Assembly: GCF_000165485.1 (NCBI RefSeq)
Contig: NC_014623.1
Span: forward strand, 5,412,893-5,476,892
Reading direction: 5' to 3'
Length of the DNA: 64,000 bases
From: Stigmatella aurantiaca DW4/3-1
GTDB taxonomy: Bacteria; Myxococcota; Myxococcia; Myxococcales; Myxococcaceae
Shown: piece by piece, positions 36,875-44,767 of the stretch
Layout of the letters: the number at the start of each line of letters is the position of its first letter
How positions within the stretch are numbered: position 1 is the first letter of the stretch
Notes under the pieces: generated by a model
What the model was told of the DNA's origin: nothing
What the model saw: the letters and a program-made list of their open reading frames with translations, nothing else
Database searches by the model: none
Made by a program: the position numbers and the translations under genes

Positions 36875-38215
36875 ATGGAAACGAGCTTACCAGCGCGGAA
36901 CTTGAATCCCGCCTACCTGCTGCCCGGGGGGCTGGTGGGGCCATGGCGGGTGATAGGCTGGCGAGGTCAGGGGGCCTATGGCACGGTGTATCAGGTGGAA
37001 CGCGTCGGAGAGGAAAAGGTCGGCCCTTTTGCTCTCAAGCTGGCCCTTTATCCGGACGATGAACGGTTCGAACGCGAGGCGGAGTTGTTGTCGCGCATCA
37101 ATCATCAGCACATCCCTGGCCTTGTTGAAGAGGGCGTATGGCAGCACCGCGACGGAGCCTTTCCCTATCTGGTGATGCAATGGATAGAGGGGGTTCCGCT
37201 GTATACATGGGCTGCACAACGCAACCCCTCATCTGAAGCAGGAGGCGTGCACCGGGATGTGAAAGGAGCCAATGTCCTGGTGCGATCTGCGGAACTTTCA
37301 GCCATTTTGATGGACTTTGGGGCGGGAGACGTCAAGGGGACAGCGACGATTACAAAACGGACACTGCCACTAGGTACTCCCGCCTACAGAAGTCCCGAAG
37401 CGTGGGCCTTCGAACGCGTGTTCTGGCGTCACCCCACGGCTCACTACAAGGCCAGTTCATGCGATGATCTGTTCGCGTTGGGGATCACCGCATATCGGCT
37501 GGTGACGGACGAGTACCCTCCTCCTACCTGTCCAGGAGAACTTGGCTCAAAGGTCTGGAGAGAGGAAGGACCCGGTCCTCACGAGGTGGCCGAAGCTTTG
37601 GAGAAAAGCGCGAGGAATGCGGGAGCCGAGGCCGACGCCCCGTTGTTCGCCTGGGAAAGACAGGGGCACGGCCTTCGGCGGCGAACTCCGGATGAAGTAC
37701 TCCGCTTCAACCTGCAAGATGCCGCAGCCCGAGAGAAGGAGGAACACCCAAAGGCCGAAGAAAAAAAGTGGGCCTTGGCACAAACCAGGAAGAAGCGAGT
37801 GCATGCATTGGCGGCCAAGCTCTGGCTCGCCTTGCCCGTGGTGGGGTTGTTCCTCATCCAGATGATCCAAGAACCGGGGAATTTCCCAGATGAACAGGGA
37901 GGGCCTTGGGATACGCAGCATGGGGGCGTCGTGGCCACGGGTGACAGGTCCGTGGCCATGGCCCTGAGACAAGAAGAGGCTGGGTTACAGCGGCCCGGCC
38001 TCTTTCTGGACATGCCGAAGGCCCCATTGCCTGGGCAGCGCCGCACTCCTTGCAAACCACGGTTCGAGGTCGAAATTCGCGGCAGTTGCTGGATTCCGCA
38101 CGGTGACTTCAAACCACCCTGTGGCGAGGAGACTTACGAGTGGCAAGGGCGGTGCTTCGCGCCCAGTTATTCCCCCCTCCGTCCATACACCTCGGAAGAA
38201 CCTCTGGACCCTTAG
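36875..38215 (+). CDS. Ser/Thr protein kinase with two internal losses, probably degenerate
   Basis: A 446-residue protein with GGAGGAG four bases before its ATG. The kinase part keeps G-x-G-x-x-G (GWRGQGAYGTVYQ), Lys in FALKLALY, HRDVKGANVLV, DFGAG and SPEAW. Two conserved pieces appear to be missing in frame. Between GVPLYTWAAQRNPSS and GGVHRD (about residue 120) the alpha-D/alpha-E helices are shortened by roughly 20 residues. After PPPTCPGELGSKVWREEGPGP (about 235) the sequence jumps to the post-kinase EALEKSARNAG segment, omitting the alpha-G to alpha-I lobe with its conserved Arg. A membrane helix (LWLALPVVGLFLIQM, about 325-340) and a Cys-containing C-terminal domain remain. The reading frame is intact, but an active fold is unlikely. 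GC is lower than in neighbouring genes. Confidence 0.75.
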   Translation: METSLPARNLNPAYLLPGGLVGPWRVIGWRGQGAYGTVYQVERVGEEKVGPFALKLALYPDDERFEREAELLSRINHQHIPGLVEEGVWQHRDGAFPYLVMQWIEGVPLYTWAAQRNPSSEAGGVHRDVKGANVLVRSAELSAILMDFGAGDVKGTATITKRTLPLGTPAYRSPEAWAFERVFWRHPTAHYKASSCDDLFALGITAYRLVTDEYPPPTCPGELGSKVWREEGPGPHEVAEALEKSARNAGAEADAPLFAWERQGHGLRRRTPDEVLRFNLQDAAAREKEEHPKAEEKKWALAQTRKKRVHALAAKLWLALPVVGLFLIQMIQEPGNFPDEQGGPWDTQHGGVVATGDRSVAMALRQEEAGLQRPGLFLDMPKAPLPGQRRTPCKPRFEVEIRGSCWIPHGDFKPPCGEETYEWQGRCFAPSYSPLRPYTSEEPLDP

Positions 38216-38269
38216 GAACAAGGTAGTTGGATGCAAATGGCGACGTAGGGGCTCTCTTGGCCCACCGTA

Positions 38270-38461
38270 CGAGCGTCTACTGCACGCGCACGGGCGCGAC
38301 GCTGATGCTGTACCAGCCCGTCGAATACTCCCGGCCTGTCCAGAGGAGATCATTAACCTGAGCATGTATTCCAAAGCAGGGTCTACAATCAAAACATCAC
38401 CGGCTCTGCGTCCAATGACGTGCAGGCCACGTTCTACAGCGTGACCCATACCCATCCTTGA
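38270..38461 (+). pseudogene. Frameshifted remnant of an unidentified gene
   Basis: Two short protein-like segments lie in different frames. VYCTRTGATLMLYQPVEY is at about 38275-38328, in a frame closed by TGA at 38359. VYNQNITGSASNDVQATFY is at 38381-38437, closed by TGA at 38459-38461. They look like pieces of one secreted-type domain broken by indels. The sequence from 38216 to 38680 otherwise holds no supported gene. The parent family is unknown, so this is a tentative call. Confidence 0.3.
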
Positions 38462-38680
38462 TCACGCCGTAGAGGTCCCCGGCCGAACGCCTCCACCGGG
38501 GCACCCTCCCGGACGCGAGCAAGCCCCCTCGCCTACTGTCCCGCCGGGCACTCAAGGCGTCGAGGCGCACGGCCTTGACGGTACTGGGTTGCGTCCCTCG
38601 TCTGGCGCATGGCCGCGCGGAGAATGAACTTGGAAAGGGGAGATTCGCCCGAGAAGGGCGGGCTGGAACGGAGGCTCCGA

Positions 38681-39106
38681 ATGCTGCACGACACCAGAAC
38701 AACCACTGCGCAGAGTGCGGCCCGCGGACTGCTGGGCACGTTCATGACAGCGGCCGGCACGGGCCACCTCACCTTCGCGCGGTCACCTTTTCAGGCGCAA
38801 GTGCCCGATTGGGTGCCGATGGACAAGGACACCGTGGTGCTGCTGTCGGGGGTAGTCGAGATAGGACTCGGGCTGTCCTTAATCTTCAATACGCGGCACA
38901 AGGTGCCCATGGGACTTGGACTGGCCGTGTTCTTCGCGCTGGTGTTTCCCGGAAACCTGCACCAGTACGCCAAGCGCATTTCCGCGTTCGGACTTGATAC
39001 CGATACCAAGCGGTTCGTGCGGCTCTTCTTCCAACCCGTGCTGATGGGTTGGGCGTTGTGGTCCACCGGTGCCTGGAAAGTGTTGCGGCAGAAGCGTGTC
39101 CGTTGA
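38681..39106 (+). CDS. Small four-helix membrane protein, DoxX-like
   Basis: A 141-residue membrane protein. I chose ATG 38681 because GGAGG lies six bases before it; the open frame starts earlier at 38609. Four hydrophobic segments fit the DoxX-like fold: ARGLLGTFMTAAGTGHLTF, VLLSGVVEIGLGLSLIF, PMGLGLAVFFALVFPGNLHQYA and FFQPVLMGWALWSTGAW. The motif GNLHQYAKR between helices 3 and 4 is typical of this small family. DoxX-like proteins are widespread and mostly uncharacterised, some being linked to redox stress. It stands alone. Confidence 0.75.
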   Translation: MLHDTRTTTAQSAARGLLGTFMTAAGTGHLTFARSPFQAQVPDWVPMDKDTVVLLSGVVEIGLGLSLIFNTRHKVPMGLGLAVFFALVFPGNLHQYAKRISAFGLDTDTKRFVRLFFQPVLMGWALWSTGAWKVLRQKRVR

Positions 39107-39474
39107 AGGTGAAGCGGGGCTCGCCTTGGGTAAGCGCCAACAGTGCCCCCTCAGCAGGGGTGAAGCGTAGGCTCCCTGCGAGCAGCCACACAAAGTGCGG
39201 GAGAGCCACAAAGCTCCGTTGGTTCAGCACGGACGCCAACGCAATCTTCGCGGGAGAACAGATGCTTCATGCCTTCGGTTGGATGATGGCAGTTTTTCTG
39301 TAAGGACGCAGGGAGGCCCTGGGCATTCAGCGCCTGCTGCCCCAGGCTCAGAGGGCTACCCACCCCCATCCCCATGCATGGGCCCCCTTCATCGCCCTGG
39401 GCAGTGATGCCCCTCTGCGCTTCACTCCCCCCCCACTGAGATGCAGATGCAGAAACCAGCGGCTCCGCCCGCTC
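39107..39474. other. Intergenic stretch without a supported gene
   Basis: About 370 bases between the DoxX-like gene and the haem oxygenase stop. Only short, compositionally odd open frames occur, and none has a ribosome-binding site or recognisable motif. I see no terminator with a T run, no repeat and no RNA gene. It may be gene decay continuing from the remnant at 38.3 kb. Confidence 0.5.
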
Positions 39475-40260
39475 TTACCGGCCCTGGCCGGGGCCCTTCA
39501 TGCCGAGGGCACCTCGCGACAGGGCGTCGGAGAGCTGGATCTCGATCCGGAAGGCGAGCCGCGCTTCCTGCACCACCTCCCGCATCTCATCGTCCGTGAG
39601 GTTGAGCGCGTCCATGTTGCGGTTCACCCGGCGCTGGAAGATCTCCAGCGAGCTGGGCCCCACGGACTGGTAGAGGGCAATCCCCTCCCCGTCCGTCAGA
39701 TCGAACGCGCGCGACACCATGCTGCCCAGCATCGGCCCCGACAGGATGTCCCGGATGTAGCGCACGTAGGCATGCGCCACGAGCAGGTGGGGCGCCTCCT
39801 CCGCCAACTCATGGATGCGCGTCACGTGGGTGGTGGTGAGGTGCAAGGGCCGGGGCGTGTCCCGCCACTCCTCGCCCAGGAAGCAGCTCAGATCCTCCTG
39901 GATCGCGTGCGAGCGCCAGAGCTCGGGGAAGACAAACCCGCCCACCGCGGCGTGCGTGCGCTGGGACTCCAGCGCCTCCTCCAGGGCCTCGTACACCTCC
40001 AGGAGGCACTGGAGGTACGTGACGTAGTGGCGCCCCCGGACGAATTGGCCGTACACGCCCGTGCCCCACGCGCCCCGGAAGAGCCCCTTCATGAAGAGCG
40101 TCTGCTCGGATTCCCGGCGCGGGGCCGCCGTTCCCTCCTCCAAGCGCTTGGACAGCGGGATGCGCTCCAGCAACGGCTCCATCTCCCGGGCGACGGCGCT
40201 GCTGGCCTCGGACCCCGCGGCGAAGGGGCGGGCAATTCTCAGAACGGCGGTGGCAGACAT
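39475..40260 (-). CDS. Haem oxygenase
   Basis: A 261-residue all-helical protein of the biliverdin-producing haem oxygenase family, which opens haem to biliverdin, CO and Fe(II). AYVRYIRDILSGPMLGSMV (about 163-181) is the distal-helix motif (usual form YTRYLGDLSGG, here slightly altered at the second Gly). The early helices (EQTLFMKGLFRGAWG, then YGQFVRGRHYVTYLQCLLEVYEALEEAL) contain the expected aromatic/His pattern. The start ATG 40260 has GGGAGGCACC before it. It is divergent from mltG, and a Fur-box-like AT-rich element lies at 40284-40307. The product could feed iron recovery or a bacteriophytochrome chromophore. Confidence 0.85.
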   Translation of the reverse strand: MSATAVLRIARPFAAGSEASSAVAREMEPLLERIPLSKRLEEGTAAPRRESEQTLFMKGLFRGAWGTGVYGQFVRGRHYVTYLQCLLEVYEALEEALESQRTHAAVGGFVFPELWRSHAIQEDLSCFLGEEWRDTPRPLHLTTTHVTRIHELAEEAPHLLVAHAYVRYIRDILSGPMLGSMVSRAFDLTDGEGIALYQSVGPSSLEIFQRRVNRNMDALNLTDDEMREVVQEARLAFRIEIQLSDALSRGALGMKGPGQGR

Positions 40261-40283
40261 GGTGCCTCCCAACAAACGATATC

Positions 40284-40307
40284 GATAATCAAAATCGAAA
40301 TCATGAT
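40284..40307 (-). promoter_or_regulatory. Fur-box-like element before haem oxygenase
   Basis: GATAATCAAAATCGAAATCATGAT is an AT-rich run of degenerate GATAAT-like hexamers in an otherwise GC-rich context, 24 bases before the haem oxygenase start. It resembles the Fur box built from NATWAT repeats (GATAATGATAATCATTATC), with several mismatches. Iron-responsive control of haem breakdown would be expected. Confidence 0.4.
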
Positions 40308-40420
40308 GCATGCAGGCCATACCTGGAGTCAAGAGGCAGAACGCCATTGCTTCCTTGGGGAGGGCCCGGGGGGGCATGTCCCACCGCCCACCCTGGCGGA
40401 GCTTTGGTAGCTTCCCGGGC

Positions 40421-41437
40421 ATGAAGAAGCTCCTCATCGTCTTTCTCGGGCTCGTCGTCCTGGCCGCCGCCGCCCTCACGGGAACGTACCTCTGGGCGGA
40501 GAAAGGGACGAAGACACCGAAGCTCGCCAGCGGCGCGCCGGAGGTCGTCTTCGTGGTGAAGAAAGGGACGACGGCCCGTGCGCTGGGCCCCGAGCTCCAG
40601 GCGCAGGGCTTCATCGATGACCCCCGGCTGTGGCGCTACCACCTCTGGCGGCGCGGAGGCCTGGCGCTGAAGGCGGGGCGCTTCAAGCTCCGCGCCTCGA
40701 TGCCCATCGTGGAGATCGCCAACGTCCTGGAGAGTTCCCCGCTCCCCGAGGACATCCCGTTCGTCATGATCGAAGGGTGGCGGCTCCGGGACACCGATGA
40801 GGCCCTCACCGCCAAGGGGCTCATCAAGGCAGGCGAGTACGTCGCCGCGGCGAGCCGCCCCTCCCAGTTCACGGCCTCGTTCCCCCTCCCCTCGCGCAGC
40901 CTGGAGGGCTACCTCTACCCGGAGACCTATGGGGTGGTGCCCGAAGGGTTCAACGTGCACGACTTCATCCAGCGGCAGCTCAACACCTTCGGGCTGCGCT
41001 TCTACGACATCCACAAGAGCGAGATCGAAAAGGGCAAGCGCAGCCTGCACGACATCGTCGTGATGGCCTCCATGCTGGAGCGCGAGGAGCCCCTGCCGGA
41101 GCAGCGGCCCCTCGTCGCGGGGATCCTCTGGAAGCGGATCGACAAGGGCTTTCCCCTCGGCGTCGATGCCACGAGCCGCTACGAGCTCGTGGAGTGGAAC
41201 GAGCGCAAGGAGTTCCTGAAGAAGCTGCGCGACAACACGGACCCCTGGAACACCCGCACCCGTCCCGGGCTGCCGCCGGGCCCCATCGGGGCCCCGACCG
41301 TGGACTCCCTCCTGTCGGCGCTCCGGCCTCAGGCCAGCGAGTACTGGTACTACCTGCACGACGCGCAGCGGAAGCTCCGCCCCTCGCGCAATGCCCAGGA
41401 GCACGAGGAGCTGCGGGCCAAGTACAACGTGTATTAG
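40421..41437 (+). CDS. mltG: Endolytic murein transglycosylase MltG
   Basis: A 338-residue inner-membrane enzyme that cleaves nascent glycan strands and helps set their length. One N-terminal anchor (KKLLIVFLGLVVLAAAALTGTYLWA) is followed by a LysM-like region (EVVFVVKKGTTARALGPELQ) and the YceG domain. LEGYLYPETYGV is followed by the catalytic Glu in VMASMLEREEPLPEQ (about 224), and TRTRPGLPPGPIGAPTVDSL is the conserved C-terminal block. I set the start at ATG 40421; the longer open frame to 40310 runs into the haem oxygenase promoter. Its stop touches the convergent kinase stop. Confidence 0.95.
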   Translation: MKKLLIVFLGLVVLAAAALTGTYLWAEKGTKTPKLASGAPEVVFVVKKGTTARALGPELQAQGFIDDPRLWRYHLWRRGGLALKAGRFKLRASMPIVEIANVLESSPLPEDIPFVMIEGWRLRDTDEALTAKGLIKAGEYVAAASRPSQFTASFPLPSRSLEGYLYPETYGVVPEGFNVHDFIQRQLNTFGLRFYDIHKSEIEKGKRSLHDIVVMASMLEREEPLPEQRPLVAGILWKRIDKGFPLGVDATSRYELVEWNERKEFLKKLRDNTDPWNTRTRPGLPPGPIGAPTVDSLLSALRPQASEYWYYLHDAQRKLRPSRNAQEHEELRAKYNVY

Positions 41438-43999
41438 CTAACGCTCCGCCGGAGGCGCTCCTCCGGCGAGCTGCGCCAGGGCCCGGCCGATGCCGGCCAG
41501 ATCATAGGGCTTCGGCAGCAGCACGGCGCTCCCCAACAGAGCCCCCTCCCCGGGGGTCAAGGTCACGCCGTAGCCCGAGGCGATGATGACCTGCAAGCGG
41601 GGGTACTGGTGCACGGCCTCGCGCGCCAGCTCCACGCCCGACTGGCCCGGCAGGCTCACGTCCGTGAACAGGATGTCGAAGTGGTCCGTGGCGAGGGCCG
41701 CGCGGGCTTCCTCCGCGCTCGCCACGGCCAGCACCCGGTGCCCGAGGACATCCAGCAGCTCCAGCGCGGACGTCCGGATGGCCTCATCATCCTCCACGAG
41801 GAGCACATGCCGGGACCCTTTCGCGGCGGGGAGGGAGCCTCCGCCCGCCGTCAAGGGCGGATGGCGGAACATGTGGCGCAGCTTCCGGGCCAGATCCTCC
41901 CGCCGGTAGGGCTTGCTCAGCAGGCTGACGCCGGGGTCGAGCCGTCCTCCATGAACGATGGCGTTCTCCGTGTAGCCCGAGGTGAACAGGACCTGGATGT
42001 GCGGGAAGAGCGCTTTGGCCTGCCGGGCCAGCTCGGGGCTGCGGACCGGGCCGGGCATGACCACATCGGTGAACACCAGATCGATGGGCACCCCACTCTG
42101 GAGGACCGCCAGCGCGGTCTGTCCGTCATTGGCCTTGAGCACGCGGTAGCCCAGCTCCGCGAGGAGCTCCACCACGGTGGCGCGCACCTCGGCATCGTCT
42201 TCGACCACCAGGATGGTCTCGGAGCCCCCCTCAACGGGGCCCGTGACGATCTCGGGCAGGCTCACCTCGGCCTGGAACGTGCGAGGCAAGTAGATCCGGA
42301 TGGTCGTCCCGTGGCCGACCTCACTGTAGATCTTGATGTGGCCCTCGGTCTGCTTGACGAAGCCATACACCATGCTCAGCCCGAGGCCCGTCCCGCGCCC
42401 CTCGGTCTTGGTGGTGAAGAACGGCTCGAAGGCGCGCTCCAGGACTTCGGCGGACATGCCACAGCCCGTATCGGAGACGGCCAACAGCACGTACTGGCCG
42501 GGCACCACGTCCGGGTGCTGCAGGGCGTAGTGGTCATCCAGCATGGCGTTGCCCGCCTCGATGGTGAGCTTGCCCTCCCCTTCCATGGCATCCCGGGCGT
42601 TGATCGCCAGGTTCAGGATGACGTTCTCGAGCTGGTTGGGATCCACCAAGGTGTTCCAGAGCCCGCCGCCGATGACCGTCTCGAGCTGGATGTTCTCGCC
42701 CAGCGCACGCCGCAACAGCTCGTCCATGCCGCGCACCAGCCGGCCCAGGTTGAGGACCTTGGGTTCGAGCGGCTGCCGCCGGGCGAAGGCGAGCAGTTGA
42801 GAGGCCAGCCGGGCCCCTCGGTCAACGGCGCCAATGGCGGTCTCCACGCGGCGCTGCGCCCGCTCATTCCCGGGCACGTCCCGGTGCAGGAGCTGGAGGT
42901 TGCCGCTGATGACTTGAAGCAGGTTGTTGAAGTCGTGCGCCACCCCGCCCGTCAGCTTGCCGACCGCCTCCATCTTCTGGGCCTGCCGCAACGCGGCCTC
43001 GGTCTTGCGCTGCTCCGCCTCGCTCTCCTCGAGCGCGCGGGTGCGTTCCCGGACCAGATCCTCCAGGTGCTCCCGGTACTTGCGCAGCTCATCCTGGGCA
43101 CGCTTCTGCTCGGTGATGTCGTGGCCCTGGACGAAAATCCCCGAGATCGCTCCATCAGGACCCGTGATCGGCTGGTACATGAAATCGAGGCACACCTGCT
43201 CCAGGGGAGCGTTGGGATGCCTTTGCAAGAGCAGCTCCATGGCCCGGCCGACGAAGGGCTCTCCCGTGGAGATCACCCGGTCGAGCAGCTCGAAGTAGCC
43301 CTGTCCTTCGAGCTCGGGGAGGATCTCCCGGACGCTCTTGCCGATGATGTCCCGGTGGCCCACCAGCTGTAAGTAGGCGGTGTTCGCCATCTCGAACACA
43401 TGCTGGTGTCCCCTCAGGAAGGCCATGAAGCTGGGGGCCTGCTCGAACAGCCTCAGCAGGTGGCGGCGCTCCGCGTCCAGCATCCGGTTGGCCTCTTGAA
43501 CGGCCCGCGCACGATAGAGGACCCCCGCCTCCATCTGCTCCGGGGGAACCCTCGCCGCGAGCGCCTCCTCGGAGGTCTTCACGGACTGCTTGAGGTGCTG
43601 CAGCTCGGTCACGTCCACCGTGTGCTGGAGGATGTGGGCCACCTCGCCCTTCGCATCGAGCAAGGGGGTGTGGGTCGCGCTCCAGTAGCGCTCCTCGATG
43701 ACCGTCCTTCCGCCGATCTCCTTGGGGACCCGGTAGGAAATCAACGCCAGCGAGTCTGGAGTGCGCTGGGTCAGAACCCGGACGAACGACTCCCGGAGCT
43801 GGCGCGCGCTGCTGTTCTCGAGGTCATCCGGATCATGGGGGAAGGCCGCGAACACGTCGCGGCCGATGAGCTCCTCGCGCCGGCTCGCGGTGATCCGCAG
43901 GTAGGCCTCATTGGCCGCGACGTACTTCAGCTCGCGATCCAGCACCATGTACGGATTGGGGGAGAGGTTGAAGAGCGTCTCGAAATCAATGTGGGACAT
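41438..43999 (-). CDS. Hybrid histidine kinase: PAS-PAS-HisKA-HATPase-REC-REC
   Basis: An 853-residue cytoplasmic hybrid kinase. PAS1 is at about 8-125 (FNLSPNPYMVLDRELKYVAANEAYL). PAS2 is at about 185-300 (FEQAPSFMAFLRGHQHVFEMANTAYLQLVG), followed by a coiled coil. The H box is GVAHDFNNLLQVISG (about 353). The ATPase domain (about 440-580) has DTGCGM and GTGLGLSMVYGFV. Two receivers follow, about 595-715 and 730-845, both with intact phospho-acceptor Asp (VFTDVVMPG and LFTDVSLPG) and K-P motifs (LSKPY and LPKPY). There is no membrane segment. No cognate regulator is adjacent; the double receiver suggests a relay or a built-in sink. Confidence 0.94.
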   Translation of the reverse strand: MSHIDFETLFNLSPNPYMVLDRELKYVAANEAYLRITASRREELIGRDVFAAFPHDPDDLENSSARQLRESFVRVLTQRTPDSLALISYRVPKEIGGRTVIEERYWSATHTPLLDAKGEVAHILQHTVDVTELQHLKQSVKTSEEALAARVPPEQMEAGVLYRARAVQEANRMLDAERRHLLRLFEQAPSFMAFLRGHQHVFEMANTAYLQLVGHRDIIGKSVREILPELEGQGYFELLDRVISTGEPFVGRAMELLLQRHPNAPLEQVCLDFMYQPITGPDGAISGIFVQGHDITEQKRAQDELRKYREHLEDLVRERTRALEESEAEQRKTEAALRQAQKMEAVGKLTGGVAHDFNNLLQVISGNLQLLHRDVPGNERAQRRVETAIGAVDRGARLASQLLAFARRQPLEPKVLNLGRLVRGMDELLRRALGENIQLETVIGGGLWNTLVDPNQLENVILNLAINARDAMEGEGKLTIEAGNAMLDDHYALQHPDVVPGQYVLLAVSDTGCGMSAEVLERAFEPFFTTKTEGRGTGLGLSMVYGFVKQTEGHIKIYSEVGHGTTIRIYLPRTFQAEVSLPEIVTGPVEGGSETILVVEDDAEVRATVVELLAELGYRVLKANDGQTALAVLQSGVPIDLVFTDVVMPGPVRSPELARQAKALFPHIQVLFTSGYTENAIVHGGRLDPGVSLLSKPYRREDLARKLRHMFRHPPLTAGGGSLPAAKGSRHVLLVEDDEAIRTSALELLDVLGHRVLAVASAEEARAALATDHFDILFTDVSLPGQSGVELAREAVHQYPRLQVIIASGYGVTLTPGEGALLGSAVLLPKPYDLAGIGRALAQLAGGAPPAER

Positions 44000-44142
44000 G
44001 GGTAAGCGAGGGCCGGTGCCGTCCCCTTCCTGACCTCCGCACTTACACGGACTCGCGGGCTCCCTCTAGTGACGTGTGAGGGCCCAGCCGCTCGGCGCCT
44101 CATCGTGGACACATGAAGCGACACCTGAAAAAAGAGAAATCC

Positions 44143-44715
44143 TCAAGATCCGACAGGCCCCTGCCCGTTCCCCGGGGCGGCATAGAGGTAGATGGGCGTG
44201 CGGTAGAGATCCGCCGCCACGGCGGTGCGGGACGGCGTCCACCCTCGCAGCGCGAAGGTATGGCTGAGGATGAAAGCCCCTGGGGGAAGCTCCTCCGCCA
44301 GCTTGGGGGCCAGGCGCCGCATGGCCTCGGGAAAGAGGTAACAGACGGCGAGTGAAGCTCCCTCGTACGAGACGTTGGTGAAGTCCTGACGCACAAGCCG
44401 GAGGTTGGGCCGAGGCGCCAGCCGCTGGCGCAGCCAGCTGAACGCGTACGGGAGCGGTGACAGCTCGAAGCCCACCACCTGGGCCCTCGGGCATGCATCC
44501 GCCAACGCAAAGGCCAGCGTCCCCCAGCCGGAGCCCAGCTCCAACACCGTCCCCTCTAGGCCCGGAGGGATGAGTGCGAGCAGTTCCCTCCGGACCTTGG
44601 CCGAGGTGGGCATGGGGGAGATGCCCGTCCGCAGCGTGAAGAAGACAATGGACAGCATGCCCCCCAGCAGGAGGGCCAGCAGCAGCAGATAGAGGAAGGT
44701 GCCGCCCGTGCTCAC
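44143..44715 (-). CDS. Membrane-anchored SAM-dependent methyltransferase
   Basis: A 190-residue protein. A hydrophobic N-terminal anchor (FLYLLLLALLLGGMLSIVFFTL) is followed by a class I methyltransferase core: motif I VLELGSGWGTLAFALA (about 53-68), the acidic strand end VVGFELSPLPYAF, then LRLVRQDFTN and LAVCYLFPEAM. The fold looks short but complete. A membrane-bound enzyme suggests a lipid, quinone or membrane-protein substrate, but the substrate cannot be read. The start is GTG 44715. It lies 52 bases before the serpin stop region, on the same strand but downstream of it. Confidence 0.82.
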   Translation of the reverse strand: MSTGGTFLYLLLLALLLGGMLSIVFFTLRTGISPMPTSAKVRRELLALIPPGLEGTVLELGSGWGTLAFALADACPRAQVVGFELSPLPYAFSWLRQRLAPRPNLRLVRQDFTNVSYEGASLAVCYLFPEAMRRLAPKLAEELPPGAFILSHTFALRGWTPSRTAVAADLYRTPIYLYAAPGNGQGPVGS

Positions 44716-44767
44716 GCCGGCGGATCATGGCAACCGCCGGGGGAAAGGACCACCCTCTACCGGCGGC

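Noticed and set aside
39049-39303. Short plus-strand open frame of 84 codons with an odd Lys/Arg/Ser composition
   Set aside because: It overlaps the end of the DoxX-like gene, has no ribosome-binding site and shows no known motif.
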